A stretch of DNA of 64,000 nucleotides from Plantago ovata (taxonomy: Eukaryota > Streptophyta > Magnoliopsida > Lamiales > Plantaginaceae): assembly GCA_028274465.1 (NCBI GenBank), contig CM051455.1:96666365-96730364 (forward strand), written 5' to 3'. Made by a program: the position numbers and the translations under genes. The notes beneath the pieces are model-generated. The model had not been told where the DNA came from and ran no database searches. It was given only the letters and a program-made list of their open reading frames with translations. This document shows positions 55,113-64,000 of this stretch, piece by piece (positions within the stretch are counted from its first letter, which is position 1; each line of letters starts with the position of its first letter).

Positions 55113-57872
55113 TGTAACATCCCGTATTTTTCTATTTAATTTAATTTAATTTTTTTTAATTATTTTTAATTACTTAATTACCTGAGTAATTATTTATTCG
55201 GTAATTTAATTATTTTCATTCCCGTGATATTGAATTCGAATTCAGAAGTTACGTATGGTTGTTAGTCCGTCTCGTTTCTCTTTTGGGCTAGCTTAAAGTA
55301 TGAAGTTGTATCCTTCTCTTGGTCCAATCGAGTAGTTTGTTGATGGCCCATTTTGGCGTGACCCAATCAGCTAGCCCATACCATTTCAAAACCCTAAACC
55401 TAACTCAACTCCCTCATTTCCCTCATCTCTCCACGCCTCCACAATCAGAATAGAAGAAAGAAAGAAAAAAAAACAAAAAAACTCCCTGCTCCTCTCTCTC
55501 GAATTTTCAACACCCAAAACTCCATTTTTTTCATCATCATCATCTAGCTTCATCACCATCAACGCTTCGCACATCATCATCGCCGGATTAGTCACAGACC
55601 GGGCCGCATTTTCCCCTTGCTCCGTCCACCGCCTCTGCTCTGTTTTTCGCTCCGTCAAAGCTTCGTTCCGGATCCGACCCGTGCCGATTCCATCTGTCCG
55701 GCTCCGATCTGTTCATTCTGCCGCCCTGCTCTGTTTCGGCCCGTTCAACTTGCAGCCCGAGTCGTCCTCAGCTCCGTCTTACGCCACCAGACCACCACCT
55801 GCTCCGTTCTGTCCGTGATACTGTTCCGATCCGTTCCGCCCAGCTCCGGTAAGTCATAGCAGCTCTAAATCCGTTCATTTCTGGGTTCGATTCGTAGATT
55901 GGATCTTAGTTTAACCTCTCTTTTCTTTACTTTTCCTTTCAAATCGCAGTTTGATTCCTCACATTCTTGTCAGAAGGTATGCTCTGTTTTTCCCTTTGTT
56001 TTGTTTATTTCCTTTTGACCGATTTACCCCTGCTTTGTCTCTGTCCCTGAAACCATGCCTTAATCTTGGACTTAGGATCGAACTGGATTGATTAATGTTG
56101 AAATTTTGGACTGTGACCTTAGTGATTTGATCTTATGAGAACGTTTGATCTCTGACCTTGTCGTTTGTTGACCGATTCGAACTTGTAAGACTGAACTAGA
56201 CTTTGCTAGGTCATGTTGGGCTCGAATTGAACTAACAGTGGCTCGAGTGTTTGTGTTTTGGGTTGTTTGGGCTCGTTTGTTATGTTTTTGAATTGATGGG
56301 GTTGACCTGTGAAGTCTTGAAACTTTAAGGACCTTGTTACAATATGTGTTGACCATAGTTGACTGGTGGTGGACTAGAGTGGGAGATATGTGGGTTTCTT
56401 TGGACTTGTGATCTGAAACTTGGGGAACTCGTTCGTGAGTTTTGAAAACTCGTAGAGTTTAGGTTTATTTTCTGAAAATTTAAAGGGCTTTTCTGCAATT
56501 TGAACTTTGAGGGTAAAACTAGGATTTCATGTCATTTCTGGACTGAACCATGTTTAAGTTGAAGTATAGACTGGTTCTGGATTTCTGAAAAAGGTAATAC
56601 TGTTTTGCAATTTACTGGAGGGTATTCTGGTAATTTTGTAATCTGAATTTAAATCGTTTTCTAAAAGCTAGTAGGTTATTAGTTCTTGTTTTGGTGAATT
56701 GAGTAATGAATTACCTTCTAATTTAGTTGGCTAAGAGTGTGTGATTAACTTAGAGGTCCCGAGTTCGAGCCCTTCCTCTGTCACTTCTTTACCGACATTT
56801 TTATTATTATTCGTTTAGCTTTGGTTTGACTTCTGGTTCGTAACTAGATACTTCCTGTATAGGTTTTCCGACCGAGCTTTTGAGGATCTTTGATTGCAAG
56901 TATAAGGTGAGTGTTCGCCCCAAAGTTTGCTCGATTTTAAAACCTGGAAGGCTATGTGCTATGCATGTTTATACACATATGTTGATTATATTCTGTATGC
57001 TACTGCTCTAAAAGTAAATCTGTTCTATGTATGGCTATTCTACCTATACTGTTTGTGGGTATTTTGTTTGGTACTGATTCTTCTGCAGGATTGTTCTCGA
57101 TTTCTCGAGCTCTGTTGTGTTATTGTTTGTTCTGATCTGTTGTTTGTTATGTCTGTTTCTGTATGACCGGTCGATTAGGTTATAATTAGGTAGACTTGGG
57201 TAGTGTGGACTATCGAGTTTATTTGATTATTTCCTAGTCTATTCCCTTTTAGACGCGAGGCAAAAGTCGCTGAGGTCTAATAGGGTCGTAGGTTCTGTTT
57301 CCCCAAAGTACACCGGGCTCTGTTCTGTCCAGAGTTGTTAACCCTCTAGAGGGAGTTACAAGGGCATTCTGGGAGTAGGAGTAACAAGGCGGGCTGCACT
57401 AACGGACTTCACTTATCTGTTTTTGTCTGTCTCTCTGTTCTGTTATCTGCTTCTGTTACTGTCTTACTTGCTACAAATGTTTTTGTTTTCAAAACTGTTT
57501 ACTGTTATGTCTTTTTAAAATAGAACTTCACTGAGATCCTTTATCTCAAACTCTTTCTATTTTCAAAATCCCTTCCTTGTTGATTCTGCTGAAGGAGACC
57601 GAGTCTAGACGTCCAGCGACCGAGAGTGGGAACTGGGGCTTTCGTTGGGATTTATTTGTTTTTTTAATAAGAAGGAAAACTATTTATATTCTTCACTTTC
57701 CGTTACATTCTTTTGAAATTTTTATAGTTACCGTTGGATATTTTGAGTCTGTTTGCGCATTGGCGCCAAATTCTGTTATTGCATTTATTGTGGACCGTTG
57801 TCCTTTGGATTATTTCAACTCTTTCCTTTTTCGATAAAGAAATATTTTATTTTAAAATCCGATATCGTTACA
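55113..57872 (+). mobile_element. Solo LTR of the Tekay-type chromovirus family
   Basis: TGTAACATCCCG...GATATCGTTACA, 2760 bp, flanked by ACTAT at 55108-55112 and 57873-57877. It is the plus-orientation relative of the LTRs at 25874-28404 and 34036-48911: shared termini and a shared stretch GACGCGAGGCAAAAGTCGCT near 57253. It carries an A-box/B-box-like tRNA module (TTGGCTAAGAGTG, then GAGTTCGAGCCC) at about 56725-56770. No internal region is present. Confidence 0.93.
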
Positions 57873-58202
57873 ACTATATTGTTTATTATACTAGAAGAAA
57901 TCACTTATGTGTCCTCCAGAAGATAAGCAAATTCACCGGACAGCTGTTCCTCAATTTCTAAACAGAGCCTTGCTATCTCCTCGTCTGACAACTGGTTGAT
58001 TTCTTCGTCTTCAGAAAAATCTCCAAGATGGCTCATCAACGGTTGATTGCCTTTCTTTGACCTTGGTATCAATGGTCAATGTTTCCACAAGAACGCTAGG
58101 CGGTTCTTCTGTGTTTTTGAGCTTTTAAGAAAATTTTCTTTCTGACTATCAGAGAAGAATATTTTTCACGTGTGTTTTTAGAATAATATGGAATACTAAA
58201 GA

Positions 58203-58383
58203 AGACTTCTCTTCTTTCTGATTTAGTTAATTTGTTTGTTCAGAAAATCACGTAAGATTTTTCTCCCAAGAAATCTAATTGACTAGGAGACTTCTTTCTT
58301 TCTTTATGATTTAGTTAGATAGATTGTTCAAAATATTACGTTAGATTTTTATCCCAGCAAATCTAATTGACTAAGAGACTTCA
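58203..58383. repeat. Tandem repeat, two copies of about 85-88 bp
   Basis: AGACTTCT...TGATTTAGTTA...AATCTAATTGACTA(A/G)G is repeated at 58203-58287 and 58288-58375, with the start of a third copy at 58376. The copies differ by several substitutions. Confidence 0.85.
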
Positions 58384-58484
58384 AAAGTCATCAACTAACT
58401 AACAAACATATAAATCAAATTACTAAAGGAAAGAATTAGAGGAAAGGAACAAAATAAAATAAATAAATAAATAAAACATAACAT

Positions 58485-58543
58485 GGGGCAGCAAACGCTG
58501 CCCCCTGTACTCCACGCCAGCAGCTGGGTCAAAACCCAGCTGC
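58485..58543. repeat. Two adjacent GC-rich hairpins with tetraloops
   Basis: GGGGCAGC-AAAC-GCTGCCCC (58485-58504) and GCAGCTGGGT-CAAA-ACCCAGCTGC (58520-58543). Both stems are perfect and lie within strongly AT-rich DNA. Confidence 0.85.
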
Positions 58544-58711
58544 CTGGTTCTGTTTTATTTATCAATTTTAATTCCCTTTTCCTTTATTTGGACCTCATTC
58601 TAAATCCCATCCAAATACACAAGTCTTCAATTAATTAATTAAATCCAATTCAATTCAATTAATTATATTTCTAAAATATATTCCATATATAATGAATTAA
58701 TATTAATCTAA

Positions 58712-58830
58712 GGGTAATGCTATGGTGACTTAACTGTTGTAAAGTCGTAACGCTACGACTTTACACTTGTAAACACTTGTAAACAGTTGTAAACACTTGT
58801 AATCATGATCTGGACGGTTGAAAATCATTT
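58712..58830 (+). mobile_element. Possible left terminus of a MULE
   Basis: GGGTAATGCTATGGTGACTT at 58712 resembles the GGGTAATGCTA starts of some plant MULE-like elements. It is followed by short subterminal repeats (ACTTGTAAAC repeated three times, TTTACAAC/GTTGTAAA in both orientations through 58915). The preceding nine bases ATTAATCTA (58703-58711) would be the TSD. The matching right end is not in the window, so this is provisional. Confidence 0.4.
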
Positions 58831-58953
58831 ACAACCATCATCTACCATTTACAACTTGATTATCTTGGTTGTAAATGGGATTTTCCGTTTACAACTGAGT
58901 TATCTTGGTTGTAAATGATAAATTCCGTTCTCATTAAAAAAATTTAACGACGG

Positions 58954-59013
58954 TGGGGATCGAACTCTGGTCGCTGGAGTAAAAGAATCCAAACATTACC
59001 ACTCAGCCACGTT
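58954..59013 (-). other. tRNA-like A-box/B-box fragment
   Basis: On the minus strand TGGCTGAGTGG (A-box-like) is followed about 35 bp on by GAGTTCGATCCCC (B-box-like). It is tRNA- or SINE-head-like but does not fold as a complete tRNA, so I do not call a tRNA gene. Confidence 0.45.
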
Positions 59014-59031
59014 TTTATGTATGCACAATAT

Positions 59032-59221
59032 CAAAAACAATACTACTTTAACAATAAATGTATTTACAATTTCAAAAACAATACTACTTAACAATAAATG
59101 TAATTTACAATTTCAAAATTTCATAACCCTAGCCGTTCATTAGGACAGACGGAGTTCAAAAATATTGCTATTTCATAACCCTACCGTTCATTAGGACAGA
59201 CGGAGTTAAAAAATATTGCTA
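59032..59221. repeat. Two tandem duplications upstream of the FAR1-like gene
   Basis: A pair around 59032-59070 and 59072-59115 (CAAAAACAATACTACTTTAAC) is followed by a 51-52-bp pair at 59119-59170 and 59171-59221 (TTTCATAACCCTA...CATTAGGACAGACGGAGTT). They sit in the presumed promoter or 5' UTR. Confidence 0.9.
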
Positions 59222-59319
59222 CTTGTAGATCAGTCGATTCTTCTTCAATCTTTGATCATTCGATTCATCCCGATACTGCAAACTTCTTTCTTGACACCGG
59301 AGAGTTCAATTCATAGGTA

Positions 59320-59986
59320 ACATAACAATCATACTCATTGTTAGTAATTTGAATCTCGTTCAATTATGCGAATTGTAATTTTACGGTTGAAATTGGTGGT
59401 CGAGATGATATTGCAGTGCTTCTAGTTACTCATGATGCCTACTAGTCCGCCTTAATATTCAAATTTCTTCGTCTGTTCTGTTGTGCTGGTCTAGTTTTGT
59501 CCTATCAGGGTTGAAATTAGGGGTGGATATGATATTGCAATGCTTCTAGTTACTCATGATGCCTACTAGTTGGTTTGGTCTAGTTTTGTCCTATCACGGT
59601 TGAAATTAGGGGTGGATAAGATATTGCAATGCTTCTAGTTACTCATGATGCCTACTAGTTGGCCTTAATATTCAAATTACTTGTTTTGTTAAGTTGTGTT
59701 AGTCTAGTTGGGTTCATTTGGATTTTCCAATGGTATTGCAAATGGAGGATAGTCAAGGTGGGGTAGTATTGGTATTCCAGGTTGTTCTGATCCTCGATGT
59801 CGAGTACTACTGGTTATGGTTATAGATGCGAAATTGATATCGTAGTTTGGTTATGGTTATAGATGTGCATTGGCTATCGCCGTTTGGTTATGATTACAGT
59901 AATTTATGTGCACTAGTTATGTAGTAGTTTTATTAGGTATCCATTTTGTTGCGAGTACAAGCTAAAACATCTTGGGTTTATTGTAG
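59320..59986 (+). other. Probable 5' UTR intron of the FAR1-like gene, with internal repeats
   Basis: A donor-like ATAG|GTAACATAAC near 59319 and an acceptor TTTATTGTAG just before ATATGG (59987) suggest a leader intron. It holds three copies of a 44-bp unit (GATATTGCARTGCTTCTAGT) at about 59405, 59529 and 59617, and a repeated GGTTATGGTTATAGATG near 59815-59860. Confidence 0.55.
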
Positions 59987-59988
59987 AT

Positions 59989-62601
59989 ATGGAAGCTCCA
60001 TCTGCTCCTAGTACTCCTGCTACTCATAAGCAGAAGCGTAGAAACAGATATGTCACCCGAAGAACGGATGGTCATTTCAAGCTTTTGCCTCTAAGGATGA
60101 TGCTCAAATAGTTGATGAAATAACGGGCCATGTTTTTAGTGAAATGATAGAGGCTGAGTCATTTTATTTAACATATGCTAGACAGAGGGGGTTCGATATA
60201 AGAACTCGAGATCATAGACCAGATAAACATTGCATGTGGGTTTGCAACCGTGAGGGAGTAAAAAAGGAAATTGCGCGTCGTCAGCGAATAAGAAGACGAG
60301 ATACAAGGTGTAGATGCAAGGCAATGTTTAGGGTGAGGAAGATTGGAGAAGAAGAATGGGAAGTGACAGACTTCATACCGGACCATAATCATGAGTTGGC
60401 CGGGCATGAAAAGGAGAGGTTCTTAAAATGTAACAGGTATATCGCCGCTGGTGAAAGAGTAATACTGAATTTCATGATTAAAGGTGGGAAAACACCTGGT
60501 GAGTCTATGAATATGTTGGAGCAGCTTTCGGTAAATCAGGAATTACCTTTCCTGAGAAAAGATGCTTATAACCTTCTTCAAAAGGAGAAAAAGGAACGGG
60601 AAAAAAATGGAGATTTTAATACCGCATTTCAGGTCCTCTCGTCCTACACAGTGGAGGATGACGCATTTTTTATCGAGCACCGGGTCGACGAACATGGTGA
60701 TGTATCGTCGGTTTTCTGGTGTGATTCGCATTCCAGAGAGGAATACGCAGCCTATGGTGATGTACTGCTCTTGGATTCTACGTACAAGACCAATAAATAT
60801 CGATATCCGCTTATTATATCTTCAGGTGTAAGTAACGCTGGACGATGTGTGATTTTTGGTGCTGGGCTTCTGCGTAGAGAAACTAAGCAGTCTTACTGCT
60901 GGATTTTGGAAAAGTTCATGGAAGCAATGAATGGAAAGAAGCCAATTTCCATTCTGACAGATCAAGATATATCTATCTGCCTTGCAGTTAAGGAAGAATT
61001 TGAGGGCGTTGTACACAGACTATGTATTTGGCACATGGAACAGAACGCGGTAAAAAGGGTGAAGAAGGGTGGTTTTCCGCAAAAGTTTTGCGAATTGGCA
61101 GCTATGAAGTGCAGCATTGCTGAATTCGAGAGGCGCTGGATAGAGTTGGTCAACGATTACAAATTACATGATAACACATGGGTAAAGGACACCTATGAAA
61201 AAAGGGAGCAGTGGGCCGAGCCCTATTTTGAAGGTGTTTTCTTTGCAGGACACAGGACAACGGGGCGTGCAGAGGCCGTAAATTCATCTGTAAAGCAGTT
61301 CCTGAAACCAAAATATTCAGCTACTGACTTTGTAAATTTTTACCAGCTCGTTGTGAAACTTAATAGGAAAAGGAGTATCCTTAAGCAAGTGGCAGAGGAG
61401 ATCAATTGCCAGAGAGGTTTTAAAACAGAGACTGGGCTCCGTGATCTAGAAATTGATGCTGGGACTAAATGCACATCGACCGCATTCAGGTCTATTCTAC
61501 AGAATATTAGAGATGAGCAGACACTCGAAAGAACAAACTTTGTTCAACTTAATGGCAACTGTGCAGAATTCTACTTTAGAGAATGTGGTAGCGAGGAGCA
61601 GGAGAACTTGTGGACTGCTACAGTTGATATCAAACACAAGCGGTTTGAATGTGATTGCAAGTTGCATGAATCTGAAGGCCTGCCATGCTCACACCTGATT
61701 TCTTGTTTTAAGTATATGGGACTTAAGAAGTTCCCTGATGGAAGTATAAATAGTCGGTGGTTCATTGAGACAGGGAAGAAATTGCGGCTATTGTTTAAAC
61801 AAATGTTTACCCCCAATGATGTTGATGGTGCTGATGCTAAAATGGTGAAAGCAGTGATCAACGTTCAACAACTCTTGGTCGGAGGGAAAGATAATTCCAA
61901 TATATCCAAAGTTCTGAAGATTTTAGAAGACTGCGGAAATATTATCAAGGGGTAGTGCTGAACAGAATGCTCCTGGTAAAAAGAAAACATCTAGACCTCC
62001 TAAGAGGTCTTTCAATGTTGGGGATCCGAAAAAAGTAGTACCCAAAGGTTGCCCACCAAAAACGCCGAAATGTTGTAGTTTCTGCCGGTAAGTATTTAGT
62101 TATTCTTTATCACCAGCAAAAAGTTTATATATCAAACTTTGAACACTTGTGGATTGCTTAGTTTGTTTTGCAATAATAATTCAGCCAGCCGGGACACAAC
62201 ATTAATGCTTGCGAAAAATTCAAGCAAGCTGAGGCCGAGGAAGCTGCAGCGAAAGCTGCTAATGAAGAAGAAGAGCACGAATATGATACTGAAGAAGAAG
62301 AACAAGAATATTATACTGAACAAGAAGAGGAAGAGGAAGAAGAAGAAGAAGAAGAAGAACCCAGAAGAAGGCGATGTTGTAGTCACTGCCAGTAAGTTCT
62401 TATTATTGTTTATTACCGGTAAAGCATAAAGTTTATATTCCAAACTTTAAACACTTGTGAATTGCTGAATTTGTTTTGCAATAATATTTCAGCACACCAG
62501 GACACAACATAAAGTCTTGCGAACAGTTAAAGAAAGCCAAACAGAAAGAGGAAGAAGCACGGAAAAAAGCTGCATCGAAAAGAAAAAGAAGAAGAACATA
62601 G
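59989..62601 (+). CDS. FAR1/MULE-type transposase-like protein with SWIM finger and two CCHC zinc knuckles
   Basis: The main frame 60144-61955 gives 603 aa. Parts (numbered from 60144): FAR1 zinc-binding domain (residues 1-90, CRCKAMFRV, DHNHEL), MULE transposase core with probable D211 (LLLDSTYKTN), D273 (ILTDQD) and E377 (GRAEAVNSS), and SWIM finger C503-C505-C515-H517. An ATG at 59989 right after a leader intron starts another frame (MEAPSAPSTPATHKQKRR) that would join the main frame by a one-base shift near 60070. The TAG at 61953 lies in a GGGG run. In the next frame a basic tail leads to exons ending 62087, then 62185-62391 and 62493-62601, which encode CSFCRQPGHNINAC and CSHCHTPGHNIKSC knuckles separated by a Glu-rich linker. 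It could be a MULE transposase or a domesticated FRS-type regulator. The frame breaks may be assembly errors or decay. Confidence 0.82.
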
Positions 62602-62804
62602 ATTCCAACTATTAGGGTTATCTAGCTTGGTAAATTACAATGGCAAGATAATGTTGTACTGCTCTTCGATTTATATATTGCTGGAAGATACTTGGTCATG
62701 TACTTATTGGTGTGATTCTCTTATCGAACACAATTTTCTCACTATTGCTTTGCCTTCAAGGTGCCTTTTATTTCATGTAATTCAGGTTTACTGTCTTTAA
62801 TGTG

Positions 62805-62875
62805 TTTTTTTTTTTGAATAAGCCGAACGTATATTAAATGAAAGAAAGTAAAGTACAAGAGTCATGAAAAACAAT
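62805..62875 (-). mobile_element. 5'-truncated LINE fragment
   Basis: On the minus strand a short body ending ATACGTTCGGCTTATTC plus poly-A resembles plant L1 3' ends. It is flanked by TGTCTTTAATGTG (62792-62804) and TGTCTATAATGTG (62876-62888), a 13-bp target duplication with one mismatch. It lies between two convergent genes. Confidence 0.65.
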
Positions 62876-63062
62876 TGTCTATAATGTGTTTTGATTAGGA
62901 AGAAACCTGGAAAAAAAATACTGAAAATGATAGTTGATACATTGATAGACTGAAAATGATAAACACATAGTAGAAGCCTAAACTCAATTATTCCTCCAAC
63001 ACAGTGGCCCTCCGTCTCTGTGATCAAATCTGAATACTGTATACGAATTTAAAAAACAACAC

Positions 63063-64000
63063 TTAAATTAATTCTATCTTCACCCGTGCATATGGTTTTA
63101 ATCCGGCGGAACGTGCTTCGATGTGCTTTTTAATGATGGCACGAAATTCATCATCACTTCCAACCTCCACATAGTTATCCTCCCCTAATGGTTTCATAAA
63201 CAACACCGGCACGTAATCGAACATCTCCCATTCAAGATAATTCTTAATGTTCATCATTAGGCTATATGCAGACATACCATCAGTATCGAAATCCAAAGCA
63301 ATACTCATGACGCCTTTTTCAACCAAGAACATTAACCTACAGTTAAATCAAAATTCGACGTTAGCATGATATTGTTACTGACATTATTTATACTTACAAA
63401 ATAAGAAGGTGCACACCTTTTATCAGTATCAGTCACTTTGCTTTTCGTGCCAGGCCGGCCTTCCTGAAGAAGCTCAGATATGGATGACTGCAAAGAAGAT
63501 TCTACCGCTTCTCCAATCATTTCTGGCATACGCTCTATTAGTATCGAGATCTCATTTAGCAGGTTAGTAATCCGGGCCGCCTGCCTGTCACTCAGAAAAC
63601 TGGTTCCTTGCTGTAAGTGTGGATATATCAGTGTTGCAATCCTCTGCAAAGTTACCTGTGCTTGCTCGAGTCGACAACCTAATTCGGCTGGAAGAGGGTT
63701 GTCTGCTCTGTGAGTATCAGAGAACGAGAGATCCATGACAGGTTCAGAGGTCTGAGTTCCGTGATTCCCTTTGCCATGGTTGGTCTCACCAATGGTAGAG
63801 GCGTTGTCCTCAGCGTCCATAAAATCTGTGTATGTTTTTGATGAGCTTGAATGTGGTTCAGAGTTGTAAGTTTCAGCATTCCCTATGCCAGAATTGATCT
63901 TACCAATGGAAGTGTCCTCATCCTCCACACAATCTATTGGTGAGTTCCTAGTTGTTTGCAACGGTACACTGTGGCCTTCATGATATTCTAACAAGTGAGG
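63063..64000 (-). CDS. Hypothetical protein with PB1-like C-terminus (5' end outside window)
   Basis: Minus-strand exons are 64000-63417 (still open at the window edge) and 63336-63063, joined in phase over an 80-bp GT-AG intron. The upstream part is Ser/Thr/acidic-rich, then predicted helical (LEQAQVTLQRIATLIYPHL, then ITNLLNEISILIERMPEMI). The last about 80 residues (DFDTDGMSAYSLMMNIKNYL, then GSDDEFRAIIKKHIEAR) resemble the PB1-like domain seen at the N-terminus of many plant MuDR-type transposases; this is a pattern-level judgement. It converges on the FAR1-like gene with about 460 bp between stops. Function unknown; it may be a second MULE gene or a host gene. Confidence 0.6.

Larger units (their letters stand above)
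57878..58711. other. Unassigned region with tandem repeat and GC hairpins
   Basis: No recognised gene. A short minus-strand frame (about 58068-57906) encodes an acidic helical peptide (DEEINQLSDEEIARLCLEIE), but it is too short to support. An 85-88-bp tandem repeat (58203-58383) and two perfect GC-rich hairpins (58485-58504 and 58520-58543) precede a possible MULE terminus. Confidence 0.5.

Noticed and set aside
55617..55859. 80-aa plus-strand ORF
   Set aside because: Inside the solo LTR, pyrimidine-rich, and not shared as a frame with the related LTRs.
57906..58070. Possible endogenous pararetrovirus fragment near TTGGTATCAATGG
   Set aside because: The match to an initiator-tRNA primer site is poor and no RT or movement-protein sequence is nearby.
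58954..59013. A tRNA gene on the minus strand
   Set aside because: A-box- and B-box-like motifs are present, but no complete acceptor stem or regular anticodon arm could be formed.
62132..62443. 103-aa phenylalanine-rich minus-strand ORF
   Set aside because: Antisense shadow of the Glu-rich exon of the FAR1-like gene.

Overview
This is nuclear DNA of a flowering plant, most likely a eudicot. It has GT-AG introns, CCCTAAA-type telomere-like repeats, plant-specific genes (a CrRLK1L receptor kinase and a FAR1-type transposase-like gene) and plant LTR-retrotransposon lineages. Two well-conserved host genes lie in about 8.5 kb, and nearly everything else is transposon-derived. I could not name the species from the sequence.

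Layout. 1-3.7 kb is AT-rich intergenic DNA with a duplicated 0.25-0.29 kb segment and short repeats. 3.7-5.0 kb holds a small spliced gene model encoding an AT-hook protein, which ends against the primer-binding side of a Sirevirus-like LTR (5.0-6.55 kb). 6.55-7.6 kb contains further retroelement remnants. 8.05-12.97 kb is a complete 11-exon gene for the SUMO-activating enzyme subunit SAE2/UBA2 (626 aa). 13.8-16.6 kb is a convergent two-exon gene for a BUPS1/BUPS2-type CrRLK1L receptor kinase (858 aa).

17.16-23.62 kb is a Ty1/copia element. Its two 1039-bp LTRs look identical, but its coding region is wrecked. 24.29-55.03 kb is one minus-strand Athila-like element blown apart by nested insertions, each with 5-bp target-site duplications (TSDs). 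A Tekay/Del-type chromovirus (25.87-48.91 kb, TSD ATACT) sits in the Athila-like element. The chromovirus 5' LTR contains an Athila-family solo LTR (34.19-35.47 kb, TSD GAAAT) and a Sirevirus-like element (35.60-46.67 kb, TSD ATCTG). A young Reina-like chromovirus (41.02-46.55 kb, TSD GTTCC) sits inside the Sirevirus 5' LTR. A 100-N assembly gap falls inside the Sirevirus. A large solo LTR of the chromovirus family (55.11-57.87 kb, TSD ACTAT) lies at the stump of the Athila 5' LTR.

58.7-64 kb may be a Mutator-like (MULE) element or a host region derived from one. It has a possible left terminus at 58712 and a FAR1/MULE-transposase gene (about 59989-62601). That gene carries a SWIM finger and two exon-encoded CCHC zinc knuckles that arose by exon-intron duplication. 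A convergent two-exon gene with a PB1-like C-terminus runs off the right edge. Transposase and second gene facing each other recalls the MuDR layout. This is the most interesting candidate system here, and its right end lies outside the window.
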